Shown here piece after piece: positions 39,801 to 51,780 of a stretch of 64,000 nucleotides of DNA. Each line of letters begins with the position of its first letter. Positions within the stretch are counted from its first letter, which is position 1. Below the pieces are notes generated by a model, which saw only the letters and a list, made by a program, of their open reading frames with translations, searched no databases and was not told the origin of the DNA. The translations under genes and the position numbers were made by a program. This stretch comes from Dioscorea cayenensis subsp. rotundata (Eukaryota; Streptophyta; Magnoliopsida; Dioscoreales; Dioscoreaceae), in assembly GCF_009730915.1 (NCBI RefSeq), contig NC_052475.1, positions 22,688,285 to 22,752,284 on the forward strand, in the 5' to 3' direction.

Positions 39801-42800
39801 TGCATAATTTTCAGGTCTAATACACATCTTGTTGCATATATAAATTAGCGTAGTATATAGATTTCATTGATTCTTCAAGTGCTGTGACTTAAATTCTGTT
39901 TTCCCTATTTTCTTGATATTATGTGCAAAATGGTGGATCAGCTGTTTGGTTCAGAAGTTTTCCACTTATTTAAAGAAGTGATGCTAGAGTTCTTTTATGA
40001 GGCATCACCTGTCATCGTACCCTGTGCTTTTCCATTTCATCCTTTGTAGTCATTTCAATTTTCTTGATGCTCAAGACCATCTTTCTTTTTTGACCTCTAT
40101 GCAGCATTCTTCTATCATCATAGTTCCATGTCTTTCTTTTTCAGAGAAAAGAAGCTATTGCCCACCGAGTGATGGGGTCTATCCATCATTCTTTAGATGC
40201 AGTTCAGAGTCTGAATGCACCTAAGGTGACTACTTTATTTGTCTGTTTTAGTACTGTTACACTGGATCTTTTATGACGTAATGTATTGCTTCTTGTTTAC
40301 AGGAGGAGAAGGATCCAAGATCATTTTCAACATTCAGGGAACGTCTATGCTATTTACAGGCAATTGCCCAGCCATCATAGATTTGTTATGATCACTGAAT
40401 GCTGCCCTATACTAATCAGTTTATTTTTCTTGAATGTCCAGTCAACAGAAGACACTAGGGTTTGTTTTGGTAGATCTGGAATACATGGATGGGGTCTCTT
40501 TGCACGCAGGGAAATTCAAGAAGGAGAAATGGTATTCCTAATAATAGTGTATCTCCTTGTGCACCTTTTGTGGTTGTTATGTTGTTCTCGTCAAGTTTTT
40601 GATACCTAAAAAACCATAGCTAGTAGAGATGTTTTACTACAGAAGAAAAGTTAATCTGCTCTGATTATCGAGAGTTCAATGAATTTGATGGACTTGGGTA
40701 AGCAAGCTTTAAAAAATCATCATTTCACTGGCAGGCAGATGTGATGCAGGCCAATTGTGTCTGATCAATTATCCGACGCACCTATAACCTTTGGCCAATT
40801 GTGTCTGATCAAGTTGGACATTAAAATAATGGCTTTTTTATGCTGTTATTTTGTCTTTGTTTTTATCAATGAACTGAGGGATGAACTGCTTTCTGGAAGA
40901 GATGAAATAATGCTCGTGCTTATTGTGTATGTTCAAGGAGTTATGACTGATACATATTCCTTAATTCTCATGTATATTTACCGTTACCATCGAGATGTTA
41001 TGCTTATCAACTATCTAGCTACCCTTAACCTTAGACTTACCAAATCAGTGTATGTTGGGCCAAGTTGCTTCCAAGATGTCCCAGTTGGAAGAAGTGAGTC
41101 TGCTTTTATGTGGTAGCTGGTAGGATACCGATATTATTAGAGAGCCTTATAGAAACAAGACTTCTCTTACTATATCGATAAATGCACTTTGCTTCTTAAT
41201 TTCCTGGAAGAAATTCCTCAAGTATATGGGGCATCAAGAATTGTAGGTATACCCATATTTGGGTAATGCAAAGAACTAAGCCCTTGTTTGCCACTAGTTA
41301 TACTAGATATTCTTATAGTGATGAAATAGGATACTGTATATTTCATTTTAGAGGAGCATGAACCATAGGCTGAGCTAATTGAGGCAATTAAGATGATCAA
41401 GTTTTGTGCAAGCATTTATATGATCAATTAATGTATTGTATGTCGGGGGAGGTAATAGATTCTATGCCTGTATATCCATAAAATATCGCTGTAATAGGAG
41501 AAGTATAGAAGAGTAATTATTAAGTATTCAGGCGAAGAGAATATCAATAAAAATTCCTAAAACTGATGCATCTTTCTGAACTTTTCTCCAGATTTTCAAT
41601 AATTTCTTAAAAATATGTAGACTAAAGAAAATATTACACAATCTGAAAATTCCTATGGACTTTGGGCTTGTTTAGTTGGAACTTTAGTTGACATGAGAAA
41701 ATAAGACTGCTGTAGGAGCTCTAGAGTACTCTACCATGTACTGAGATTGATTGTCCCTTGAGGAAGGGAAGAAACTTTTAGGAATGAGCTTTCTATATTT
41801 CTCAAGTTAATTCTAGTTTTTATAATGAAGCCTGCATCTATTTATTAAGATTACAATATTCTAAAATAAAGACTCTTCTTGCCCAAAATAAACAAAACAG
41901 GGTCATATCTAAACAAAAATAATGACCTGGACCTGCATTTAAAATAACAAGCTAGATGAATACCATATTAAAAGATAATCTTGGTGTATGATCTGACTGC
42001 TGATACGTATTATGTGCCTTTTGATTGTTATTCATATATAGCATCGTAAAACAATGTTGGGCTTTGTTTGAAAGAGATTGTTCTGTCCTCCTTTCATGAA
42101 TTATTCTGTGAGTCACTCTGTTCAAACTTTTCAATCAGAAAAAAGTCTGAAATTTTTGCATGCCCATGCATGCCAGTCAATTAATTTTGCTCCTATTAGT
42201 CTTTTTTTTTTGTGCATATAACTGCGTGTCTTTGTGGGAGATTTAGTTTTGTCACTTATTTTTCATGGTCACTGATTTCTTCTTATAGATTAAAGGACAA
42301 TATTTGTCAATGTAATTTGATGTGGCCTCAATCTTTTGGTTTATTCTTGCTAGAATATGAAATGTTCTTGATTCCCTACATAAATATCCTGATCATCAGG
42401 TTCTTGAATATCGTGGTGAACTGGTGAGGCGCAGTGTTGCAGATTTGAGGGAGGCACGCTATCGGCTAGAAGGAAAGGATTGCTATGTGAGTTCATGTCT
42501 GCATTTATCAGTTATGTTTTAGTTATTTGAATGCTATGACATGTGCACACACACGTGTATATGTATATCTGAAAAAGTGAAACTCCTAATCATTGTCTGG
42601 AAGTGATTTAAATTTTGTAAAATTTTGTGTCTTATAATGATTTATTCCACAATTTTGATATGTGAAGGGAAGGTTACTTTTCTCATCTGAATTCTAAAGG
42701 GAGCAAAGGAATTAGAAGTGGTTAAAATTCTTCTTTCTTCCCTCTGCTTGGTTATCAAATGAATGAAGCAGGGGTTGCCTCTTCCCCATATTATCTGATG

Positions 42801-44546
42801 TTTACTGACATTTTACATTTTCCATCTTGGGGTGGAAAAACTATAAATTGATATTACCATAACTGATAATATCTTTTCTCTTGTTCATTCTTTCGTAGTT
42901 GTGTGAATGATATTTTTGATATAAGTCACTTTGGGTGGATAAATGTTTTCTTTTGCATGAATTTGAACATTTTCTATGGACTGTTATTCAACTTATGTCT
43001 CAAGCTTGTTAATCCAGGAAGAAAGACATTTCTTCCAAGTGTTGCTAGTTCATTCATATCTGATGTTTTGAGAGAGTTCATAATATGAACTTTTTTTCGT
43101 ATTTGTTCTTGATACTTTAATTCGGAGGATAAAGTCATAATTATCCTGCCTAGTCAATAAGTTTATGCTCTACTTTCTTATTAGATGCTCTATGATTTGC
43201 TTTTTCTCAGCATATGTCCCTCTGATACCTGTGTTAAACTGATTACACTTTGATACAGTCGGATATTTTTACCATTACTCTATGGATATTTATGGGTCAT
43301 CTAATTACTATCTACACGTAAGAAAACTGTGTGATCATGAGATGGATTATGCACCTACTCAGAAGTGGCATTCACTTCCTCTTCTAGCAAACAAGTAATT
43401 TTGTAGTAAAAATCTGATAGAAAATCATTTTGCAAAAATGATTTAAGTGATAATTAGAAAGTTATTGGCACCGAGATGTTTAACCAATATTTTGATCCTG
43501 CTCTTGGGTAGAGCCGTTAGCGTTTCCTGTCATAGACTTGGATTTTTTTTTTTTTTAGAGCAATGACCATTCCAAACTGAGTGCAGTACTGCCCTTTGAC
43601 ACATGTTCTTTACTTATGAAGTGCATAGAAAGAGTTGAAGATCAATCTTTTTCTACTCCGTAAAGACTCAATCCTTGAGCTTATTTGCTACATTATAAGT
43701 TCTTCATTTTCTGTTTATGGTGCAAGTCATAAGTAATCATTTCTTTCTTCGTGTTATAGAGATTCTGTAAAACTAGTAATCTAATACTAGAGTCCTTCTT
43801 GTGCTACCACTATATTATTTTTTTATCTAGTTTTTTATTTTGTTATGTAGACTCAAATCTGCTTTGAAAGTGTTGGGTTTTAATCAATAAGAAGCAACCT
43901 GCTGGCTATTCTTTTTGTTCTTTCTGAATGGTGAATTGTATCTTTCCTCATATTTTTCTTGAGAAATTTGTGTTGTTATTGCAGCTTTTTAAAATCAGTG
44001 AAGAGGTGGTGGTTGATGCTACTGATAAAGGAAACATAGCACGTCTGATTAACCACTCGGTGAGTAAATTACTTGAGATGAACTTATGCAGAATGATCGC
44101 TAGATGCACAGTGCTGGACATGATTTTTTATATTTCTGAAATATCTGTGGACTGTGATGCAGTGCATGCCGAATTGCTATGCTAGGATTATGAGTGTTGG
44201 TGAGTTTGAGAGCCGGATTGTACTTATAGCCCGGAGAATCGTTCCTGCTGGGGAAGAACTAACGTATGACCGTTATCTTTACTACAAAAACATAATTCCT
44301 CTTATCCTTTATTGATTTATGCCCGTGGTGCAAAATCATCATCCTGCTGTTTGGCATCTTAGTAAAGGATACTTGAGTATGTTGTTGATTAAAGTGACAA
44401 GTAATATTGTGGTACTTGTTTAACTTCTGATTTCCTAATTTCCTCTTTTTCGCAGTTATGACTACTTGTTCGATCCTGACGAGGCTGAGGAATGCAAAGT
44501 TCCTTGCCTTTGCAAAGCTCCAAACTGTCGAAAATATATGAATTAG
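33888..44546 (+). CDS. ATX4/ATX5: Histone-lysine N-methyltransferase, ATX4/ATX5 type
   Basis: Trithorax-family H3K4 methyltransferase acting on chromatin. The model has 23 exons and gives 1032 aa, the usual size for the ATX3/4/5 clade. Exons: 33888-34754, 34861-34916, 34984-35194, 35632-35730, 35860-35928, 36014-36079, 36167-36258, 36369-36461, 36716-36851, 37084-37168, 37263-37362, 37476-37600, 38269-38414, 38510-38614, 38891-38955, 39242-39443, 40145-40225, 40303-40359, 40442-40531, 42400-42486, 43985-44059, 44163-44263, 44456-44546. The start MIIKR matches the clade and is the first ATG of this frame. Domains: PWWP ([19 protein letters not shown], residues about 230-340); PHD ([11 protein letters not shown] then VCCDGC, about 415-480); a [20 protein letters not shown] block; extended PHD ([21 protein letters not shown], about 605-775); SET ([30 protein letters not shown], about 890-1010); post-[16 protein letters not shown]. 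Every phase agrees and no frame break was found. Two introns use GC donors (after 35194 and 40359). The intron inside the SET domain (40532-42399) is 1.9 kb. Confidence 0.95.
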
Positions 44547-45183
44547 ATTGTATAGTAAGTACTATCAATTCTTTTTCCACATGGAGCCATTCTTCCACAA
44601 CACCAACCTTCTTCCTAAATTGAGATTAATTCTGTATTTTATCTTTCATTTGTTAAGTCAAAAACAATACCAAATAAAATTTTTAGTTAATTTTGCACAC
44701 AGAAAGGTGCCATTGTTGTAAATTGCTCAGAGTGTTGTAAGAATCAGTTGGAAAGAGCCCCCTCCAAGAGGAGAGGTTGCTTATTTAATTTCTGTGGCAG
44801 TTTAATGAAATTTGTTAGTATAGAAAGGGGAAGAGATCACAGGGTTTCAATCAATGAAACAATCTCAATTCTTGGTTAATTTGGTTGTTGTATTTTAAGT
44901 TTTCTTTTTGTTATTTAATGTGATGTCTGGTTTGAGTGTTATATTGATTAGAATTTTGTTCATTCTAAATTTTACAAATGAAAAATATGGCAGAGAGTGA
45001 ATAAGTGTTAATTCTAAATTTAAATGTTATAATAACAAGAAATTACATAATTTAAGAAAATTAATTTTAGTATAGAAAATTACTAATAAAAAAAAATAAC
45101 CGTTCGGTTATATTTACCGATGTACCCTCGCATGTTGCTATAAATTTCAGAATTCAAATTCAAAATCTCCAGATTAGCGCGCC
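44547..45183. other. ATX 3' flank and F-box gene upstream region
   Basis: AT-rich downstream of the methyltransferase stop. No coding signal found; the right end merges into the promoter of the F-box gene. Confidence 0.5.
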
Positions 45184-45191
45184 TATAAATA
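45184..45191 (+). promoter_or_regulatory. TATA box of the F-box gene
   Basis: TATAAATA stands alone in a GC-richer patch. With the usual spacing of about 30 bases, transcription would begin near 45214. This places the upstream ATG at 45208 before or at the transcript start and favours 45244 as the translation start. Confidence 0.55.
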
Positions 45192-45243
45192 GTGGTCTAG
45201 TGGTGGGATGGGGCTCTCGCCATCTCGCTACTCAGGATCTCAA

Positions 45244-47541
45244 ATGGCAGCGATGGCGAAAGAGAAGGAGATGGTGGAGATCCAGAAGAGAAAGCGGAAC
45301 GATGGAGGAGGGACGCCGAGGAAAAGGTTGCAGGTGGGAGAGGCTGGACCACCACCTTTGGTTCAGAGGCCAAGGAAGACAGAAAGCGAGAAGGCTTTCC
45401 GCAAAGTCCAGACGAGGACCAGGCGGCTCACCATTGCTTCATGCACCTCGCCTGGCGCCAGCACCACCAACTTCCTTGCCCCTCACTCCAGCTTCATTTG
45501 GTATGGATCTCCCCATTGCTCTCTTTTCTCCATGTGATTCTACATGTTCATGCGCGGTTGGATTAGTTTCAATTTCCTCAAGTAGTGTGTTCTCCGATTA
45601 CTTGATTTCTCTCGTTGATTGTCTTCGTTTTAAATGTTATGATCTCATGATCGGATCCAGAGCTCTATGAATTTGTTAGGATTGATTAGGGTTTGAAAAC
45701 AGCATTAGTTACCTCATTTCTTGTGGATCTTACTGGTGATTGGATTGATTTCTAGACTTTTCTAATTATATAGGCAACGATCGATTCAAGGATCTCGTGA
45801 TTTCGTTTTCCCGATCTTTCCACGGATTTTTTTAAGAGAAATTTCATAGTATATCAATTTGAAATTTCATTTCTCGTTCAAACTTTCAGCTCGGATATAT
45901 ATGCTTCTCTTGCTCTCATTTCGATTTCCTTTTTGAAAAAAAGAAACGATGCTTTCTTTTCACTCTTCTCCCGTTTTAATTTTCAAAAACTTTTCAAAAT
46001 AATAATAATAATTCGTTATTCATCTGGTCCCTGTTCCTGAATCACCCTCGCGGTTCTTCCAACGGCGCGAAACCAATTATTAAAATAACATTTTAATTCA
46101 AATTATGGAAATCAATGGAAAAACAGGTACGATGTTGACACGTGGACAGAGGTAGCAAAGTACTTAGACGGAAAGAGCCTCGTGAGCCTAGGTCTATCGA
46201 ACCGCTGGTTCCACCATCTGATCATGCAGGAGAGCATCTGGCGTTACGCTTACCTCCGAGATCTTCAAGTCCCTCTTTCCCTACGTCCCCTTCCTTTCCA
46301 CTGGTCCAATCTCTACGCCTCCGCTTTCGGTATCCTCCCATCCCATCCATGCCGTCCACGTGTCTTCATCATCTTCCAATATGCTGACACGTGTCCACAT
46401 GTGTTCTCAATTTCTCAGACGGCAGCCACTCGTACAAGTTCCGGCAGCGGGAGAGACACATCGGTGACATTTTGCAAACAAACCCCTACTATAAAGTCTT
46501 CATATTCAGTTTTCAGGGTTGCGCTAGCTAAATATAATCATCGGTGACTAATTAACGGGTTGATGTGCCTCGGGATCAGATTGGATGAGGATCGGCGCGT
46601 TCTTCTTCGATTCCCCGGCGGCTTTGCTGATGGAGACGCTGGCGTTGCCAAGGAAGGTTCCAGAAGCTGGACATGATCCACAGAAATCAGTCATGGCCTC
46701 AGGCGCCTTCGTCCTCACCAACATCCGCACCGGGATCTGGATCGCCGGTAAAATCACCACGCTCCATTTCCCTTCTCCAACTTCCTTATTTTCTCATCAC
46801 CATCCAATCATCCATGAAATCACTGTTTCAGATCTGCAGCTTGTCCGTTGTCCCAGTCTGCAACCTTAACACCTGCGAGGGTATCTCAAATTACAACCGC
46901 ATGATTTACCACCAACATATAAATCTCTAAAATCTCAGGGACTTTAGTGAAATTTATTTTTTTCTTTTTTTGCTGAAAACTTCCAATAAAGATCTGCCAC
47001 GTGGTATTTGAATGCAGGAACTATGCAGATACTGGACACCCGAGCAGCGGAGCTGTTCCTGGAGGAGGGATACCAGAGCGGGAGCTGGGACTATGTAGAG
47101 ATAGCATCCCATAAGATTGAGAAGCATTCCAGCACTGCAACTGGTGCTATCTTTGATCTAAAGCACTTGCACTCTCCTCACTCCGTTGGTACATATTTCC
47201 ACCCTTCTCTTCTCTTCTCTTCTCTTTTCCTTGTTGCTTGCTAAGTATTATCTCAAAAATAGGAGTGCTGGATGTGAAGTCTTGGATGGGCAAAGCTGAT
47301 GATTGGCAACCTAAGGCCAGTATTTGTCTCAACGCTGTTGCTGTGAACACTAACCTGCAGCACAACGATGGTAATGTATTTGTAATGTATGAATTTGTGT
47401 GTGAAAATATATATCTAAATACATTGTTGAGAAATGGGAATGCACGTGCGAATAGGGCTACACGTGAGATTCGAGGTCATGCGCAGTGGGGGATCAGACG
47501 GAGATGTGGTGTCTATAAGGATCTCACAGCAACTGATATAG
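45244..47541 (+). CDS. F-box protein similar to Arabidopsis At3g61730, one frameshift
   Basis: Probable substrate receptor of an SCF (SKP1-cullin-F-box) ubiquitin ligase; Arabidopsis At3g61730 (reduced male fertility) is linked to tapetum function. Exons: 45244-45500, 46127-46329, 46419-46463, 46580-46747, 46832-46880, 47018-47188, 47263-47370, 47456-47541; about 361 aa with frame corrected. A Lys/Arg-rich N-terminus (KEKEMVEIQKRKRND) is followed by an F-box-like region (WTEVAKYLDGKSLVSLGLS, then NRWFHHLIMQ) at residues about 90-130. Conserved downstream strings are DWMRIGAFFFDSPAALL, TGIWIADLQLVRCP, DDWQPKASI and the terminal DVVSIRISQQLI. Exon 46832-46880 has 49 bases where 48 are expected: one extra base near 46852-46855, after CGTTGTCCC, turns VRCPVCNLNTCEG into an early stop. 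All other phases agree. ATG 45208 is in frame upstream but lies too close to the TATA box. The gene converges on the small minus-strand gene at 48107. Confidence 0.8.
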
Positions 47542-48106
47542 GTCCTGCTCTTTCTTGTCCTCCTTGCAATCGCATTGATCTTTTGCCTTTTCTATAATTG
47601 ACATTTTTTTTTTTGTGGGAATTATCCCTTCCATTATATAGCATGTAAATGATGGATAATTCAAGCGTCTGATTTTGTGAATATCAGTAATAATTTTGTT
47701 TTTAAACATACTAGTTTCTCAAACTTGGAAGTAAAAAAGGGTAGTTCCCCTTTATTATTTTCATTGTTTGAAAGTTGAAACCCATAATAACTTGGGCTTA
47801 GATTTATCACCCTGAACACCCTGAACACAATAAACCCTAGTGTCATGGACATCAAATTTGAGTTTAATAGTATAAAAACCTAATGTTTAAATCACATGAA
47901 TTGAATATGAAAACTGGGGGAATGAAATCAAATATAAAACCAAGGGGCTTCCATAAAGATATGTTAGGCCTGAAAAATATAATCAAACTCATAATGTGTC
48001 ATGTAGTGGTATTTGTTCTAGGCAGTCTAAATCCCATGTGAACAAGCTGCATAATATTATTCCACAATTTGTCAGCCAGAAACAATTGGCTTCATTTGAA
48101 GCGAGA
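47542..48106. other. Convergent intergenic region
   Basis: AT-rich 3' flank shared by the F-box gene and the small minus-strand gene. No coding signal found. Confidence 0.5.
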
Positions 48107-51100
48107 CTAGAAACAACCGCCCAGCTGCAAGAAAGAATTAATTCCCATCAGATAAGTATCAACATCAGTAAAGAGTATAAGGGTTTTAATTGAGAAAACA
48201 ATAATTATTATAAACAAGGATGGTGAAAATTATGATAAGAAAAAATTTAGAAAGGTTTATGCATTATCAAATTGTCCTCTCATTAGATCATGGTCATAAG
48301 CTTGACTGTAGATCATTTAGTACATTACATAAGTAAGATGTTCCCAAGGTTTCAAAATAGTATTAACAGAACTGTAAGACAGTAGAATTTGTCCAGGATC
48401 TGGAAATGAAAACCATTAATGACTATTGACTAAAGCAGAAATTTTACTAGCAAGTTTCATGAATATAAAGAGAAATAATTAGAAAATCCAGTTACCAATC
48501 GTAGCCAACTATCCAGAACAAGTGTTTAATGGCAAATGAAGTTCTATCAGGCTTTTCTACCACTCATCATTTAATAATAAGGTCATTGTTTCTCTTTCTA
48601 AATCAATTGGTGTCTGTATGTCAGGAATGTGGCATGGTTGTGATTTTTCTGCTGGCAATCAAGCAGAGTTTATTTTTTATTTTATTTTTAAGAAAAGGCT
48701 CATAAGACTAAGACCTCAATCAGGGGGCGATACTGAACTCACAAAATAGATCACCAAGGAAAAATCTAGAACAATTCATATTGTTATTCAAACAAGAATG
48801 TAAAGCAATTCAACAAAAATATTTCATACATGTTAGACCTAACTGTGTGAATCACCAAGGACCGCTTATACCTATTTATTGATGCTAGTTAAGTGGGGTA
48901 AGGAAGCTTCTTAAATTTTCTCATTGAAGATTAAAAACTGAAAATATAAATCTTTGGTCTCATAGTATCAAGTTATTGATGCTGAAGAAGTAGTCTATGT
49001 CCTGCTTATGGGTGAAGTAGAAACATGCAAGATTAGCAAATCCTAGTATCAGCTTAATTGGTGGCCGAGGAATTCAAACCATTCACACAATCTTTATGAC
49101 CAATCTTAGAAACCTTGGAAGGGACTCCACTTACCAAAATAGCTTCTATCTCTTTCTCAGATACAGGGGTTCGCTTTGGCAGTAGTGATGCCTGCCCTCC
49201 TACAGCTGTATTAGAAGGTGCAGCAGGAACATCTGATTTGAATCTATAACTTGGAGCCCGGCCTGCCAACGATGATGTTTGCTCTTTTGATGATGAACCT
49301 ATAAATATAAGACAATTTACACAGATAAATACCATCACTTGAAACTGAAATTAAGTGTTGCAAAAGTGAGTTGCAAGAAAATGAAATTAGATAGAAAAGA
49401 TGAAAAAGAGAGGAAGACTGATCAAATATAAACTACAACAACCATAACCATGACTTTCACTATAGAACTCAAACAGAGACTCTAAAATTACTGATCAAAT
49501 TCAATATTTAAAAGGATAATTCTTCCACTTGGAGAAACAGCACATGTGAAAAAAAAAAAGAAGAAAAAAAAAAGATTACATGTTAAGCTTGCTAGCAAAT
49601 GGCAATGCCATTGGTTTTACAGGAAAGATATAATAACCTGAGCGTTTTCATATAATAGTCATTCATAACTATCTAAAATTGCAATGTGGGAGTACAAAGA
49701 TGGGACTTGATAGATTCCATAATTATAGCTTTTGTCAAAAGCTTAAAAAGTGAATTAGCACCAAACTAATTATGTATCCATCATTTAACACACTTGATGA
49801 AGCATTAGCTAATGCCAAGCTATTATACATCCTCTACTTTTAAATTAGATGATCCCCATCACACACCAAGCATTATCATGCTTATTGCGATAAAGTCCAT
49901 CTAAACTTCCATATGGTTTAAGAAAATTCTTGAAATTTTTTTTTATTTCACAACAAGCACTGAGCAACAGTATAAGATCAATGAAACGAAGATTTTCTCA
50001 GACCTTTTATCAGATGAAAGATATCAATTGTAGAAAACAGCATTAAACATTTACTGAAATAATTTTTTTTAAAAAAAAAAAACTAAACATTTACAACAGT
50101 CTATATCTACAAAAGCAAAGAATACACCACAACAAGTACCATAACCAGGATAAATAAGAGGAATGAAATAAATCGAAAACAAGCAATTTCCAAATCCCTG
50201 AACAATTCTTCGGAGATAAATGTTTCCAATAGCAAATCCTAGCCCCTGTTCTACTTTGGCCTAATGATAAAAACTGTGTGATAGAATGCAAGCAAAAAAT
50301 TTCCGTTCAACGATTTGCCCTAATTTCACAATTCTTCGGAAATAAATGTTTCAAATAGCGAATCCTAGCCCCTGTTCCATACACACTCTTTATCCGATTT
50401 TTGGCCTAATGATAAAACTGTGTGATAGAATGCAAGCAAAAAATTTTCATTCAAACGATTTGCCCTAATTTCACAATTCTTTGGAAATAAAAATTTCAAA
50501 TAGCGAATCCTAGCCCATGTTCTATACACACTCTTTATCCAAACCATGGCCTAAAGTTAAAACTGTGCAATAGAATGCAAGCAAAAAAAATTTCGTTCAA
50601 TGATTTGCCCTAATTTCACGCATATCTATACAAAGGAAGTAGGTAAACATCAGGCTAACCTTTAAATAAGCATGCATTTATCTAAAAAGAATTCCTTTTT
50701 CACACCTCTAAATCTCAAAAATCTCATGTAACATGGATCAAATATAAGAAATTACAAAGATGAATCAATTGCCAAAGCCTAAAAGCATTCAAGTTCATTC
50801 ATAAATGTTCTTAATTTCCCAAACAAAACTACAAATCGACTATTACCCTAATTTTTGAGCCCAAATCAATCCTACAATTAGATCCATCTAAAAAAATAAA
50901 ATAAAAAAAAAACCCTAATATCTGAAAACATACCAAATGGAGAAAACCCCACTTGCTCTGTAGATTTAGACGAACCTGAAAGAAACGAAAAATCAAACAA
51001 AAGAATTAGAAGACAATCAGAGCTGGATGGAAATCATAGATTTGGGCAAAACAAAATCAATATCAAAATCAAAATCAAAATGAAGATATTAAGAAAGAAA

Positions 51101-51192
51101 AAAGATCAAATCAGAAGACCAGAAGAGGGTTTGGGATGCCTCTGAGGGAATTTGATTAGAGGGATTCGCTTCATCGCTTGCGTTGCAGACAT
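48107..51192 (-). CDS. Small conserved plant protein (98 aa) with an 18-base terminal coding exon
   Basis: Minus-strand gene. Coding exons in order: 51192-51120, 50975-50934, 49298-49135, 48124-48107; 297 bases with the stop. It starts MSATQAMKRIPLIKFPQRHP, continues through SSKSTEQVGFSPFG and GGQASLLPKRTPVSEKEIE, and ends AILLGGCF. The basic Arg/Lys/Pro-rich N-terminus lacks acidic residues, compatible with organelle import, but no domain is recognised and I assign no function. I recall plant homologues that share the first 20 residues and an ILLGG-type end. The last intron starts at a perfect GTAAGT donor (49134) and ends at TTGCAG (48125). Without that splice the frame continues about 30 residues to a stop at 49054, giving a different C-terminus. 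The first donor (GGTCTTC) is weak. Confidence 0.7.
50204..50619 (+). repeat. Threefold tandem repeat inside an intron
   Basis: Three direct copies start with aattctt(c/t)gga(g/a)ataaa: 50204-50329, 50330-50474 and 50475-50619. Copies 2 and 3 are 145 bases each. Copy 1 is 126 bases and lacks a block corresponding to 'atacacactctttatccga'. All end in gatttgccctaatttcac. They lie in the second intron of the small minus-strand gene. Confidence 0.9.
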
Positions 51193-51780
51193 CGCTGCTT
51201 CTCTCTTCTTCCCTTTCTTTTCCCTTTTCTTATTCCTTGTTCTTTGGGGTTTTTTTTTTCTCTTATGCCCCTGACAATTCTCGAAATTTCCCCACATTTT
51301 ATTTTTAATAATTTTATTTGTTTACTGCTCCTCAACATGATTTACCAATGGTCACTTTTTTCAATTAGCCTGTGTATTTGATTGTATATATATATATATA
51401 TATATTAGGAATCAATGCGTTAAAGAATTAAATGTGTATACGTTTCTTCTCCATTAATACCTTTTTGTTATATTAACAATATACACCATAAATCCTATAT
51501 GTAGAGTTCTGATATGTGTTTGCATATACAACTATTTTAAATATTATAACTCTTTTTCTCGTTATATTATTTATTTATTTTATTTTTATTTATATGTCAC
51601 AATTTTTTTTTAGTTTTTAATATATATATACTAGTTTTCTAATAAAAAAATTATTTCAAAATATAAAGAGTTGATAAATGAAAAATGCAGCGAGGCATCA
51701 TGATAAATTTTGAGATATTATTTTGACAAAATCAACGCTAGATTGCTAAAATAGTATTCATCTTATCAAGCATATTGACC
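51193..51780. other. Upstream flank of small gene, AT-rich
   Basis: The first 60 bases form a pyrimidine-rich patch (purine-rich on the minus strand), the likely leader of the minus-strand gene. Farther right is AT-rich DNA with an (AT)n tract at 51386-51406. No gene seen. Confidence 0.5.

Noticed and set aside
41270..41700. Possible hAT-like or MITE insertion in the SET-domain intron
   Set aside because: Only short end-like strings; no paired inverted repeats or 8-bp target duplication could be shown.
45208..45243. Upstream in-frame ATG of the F-box gene as the start
   Set aside because: Only 24 bases from the start of the TATA box, so it would fall at or before the transcript start; 45244 is preferred.
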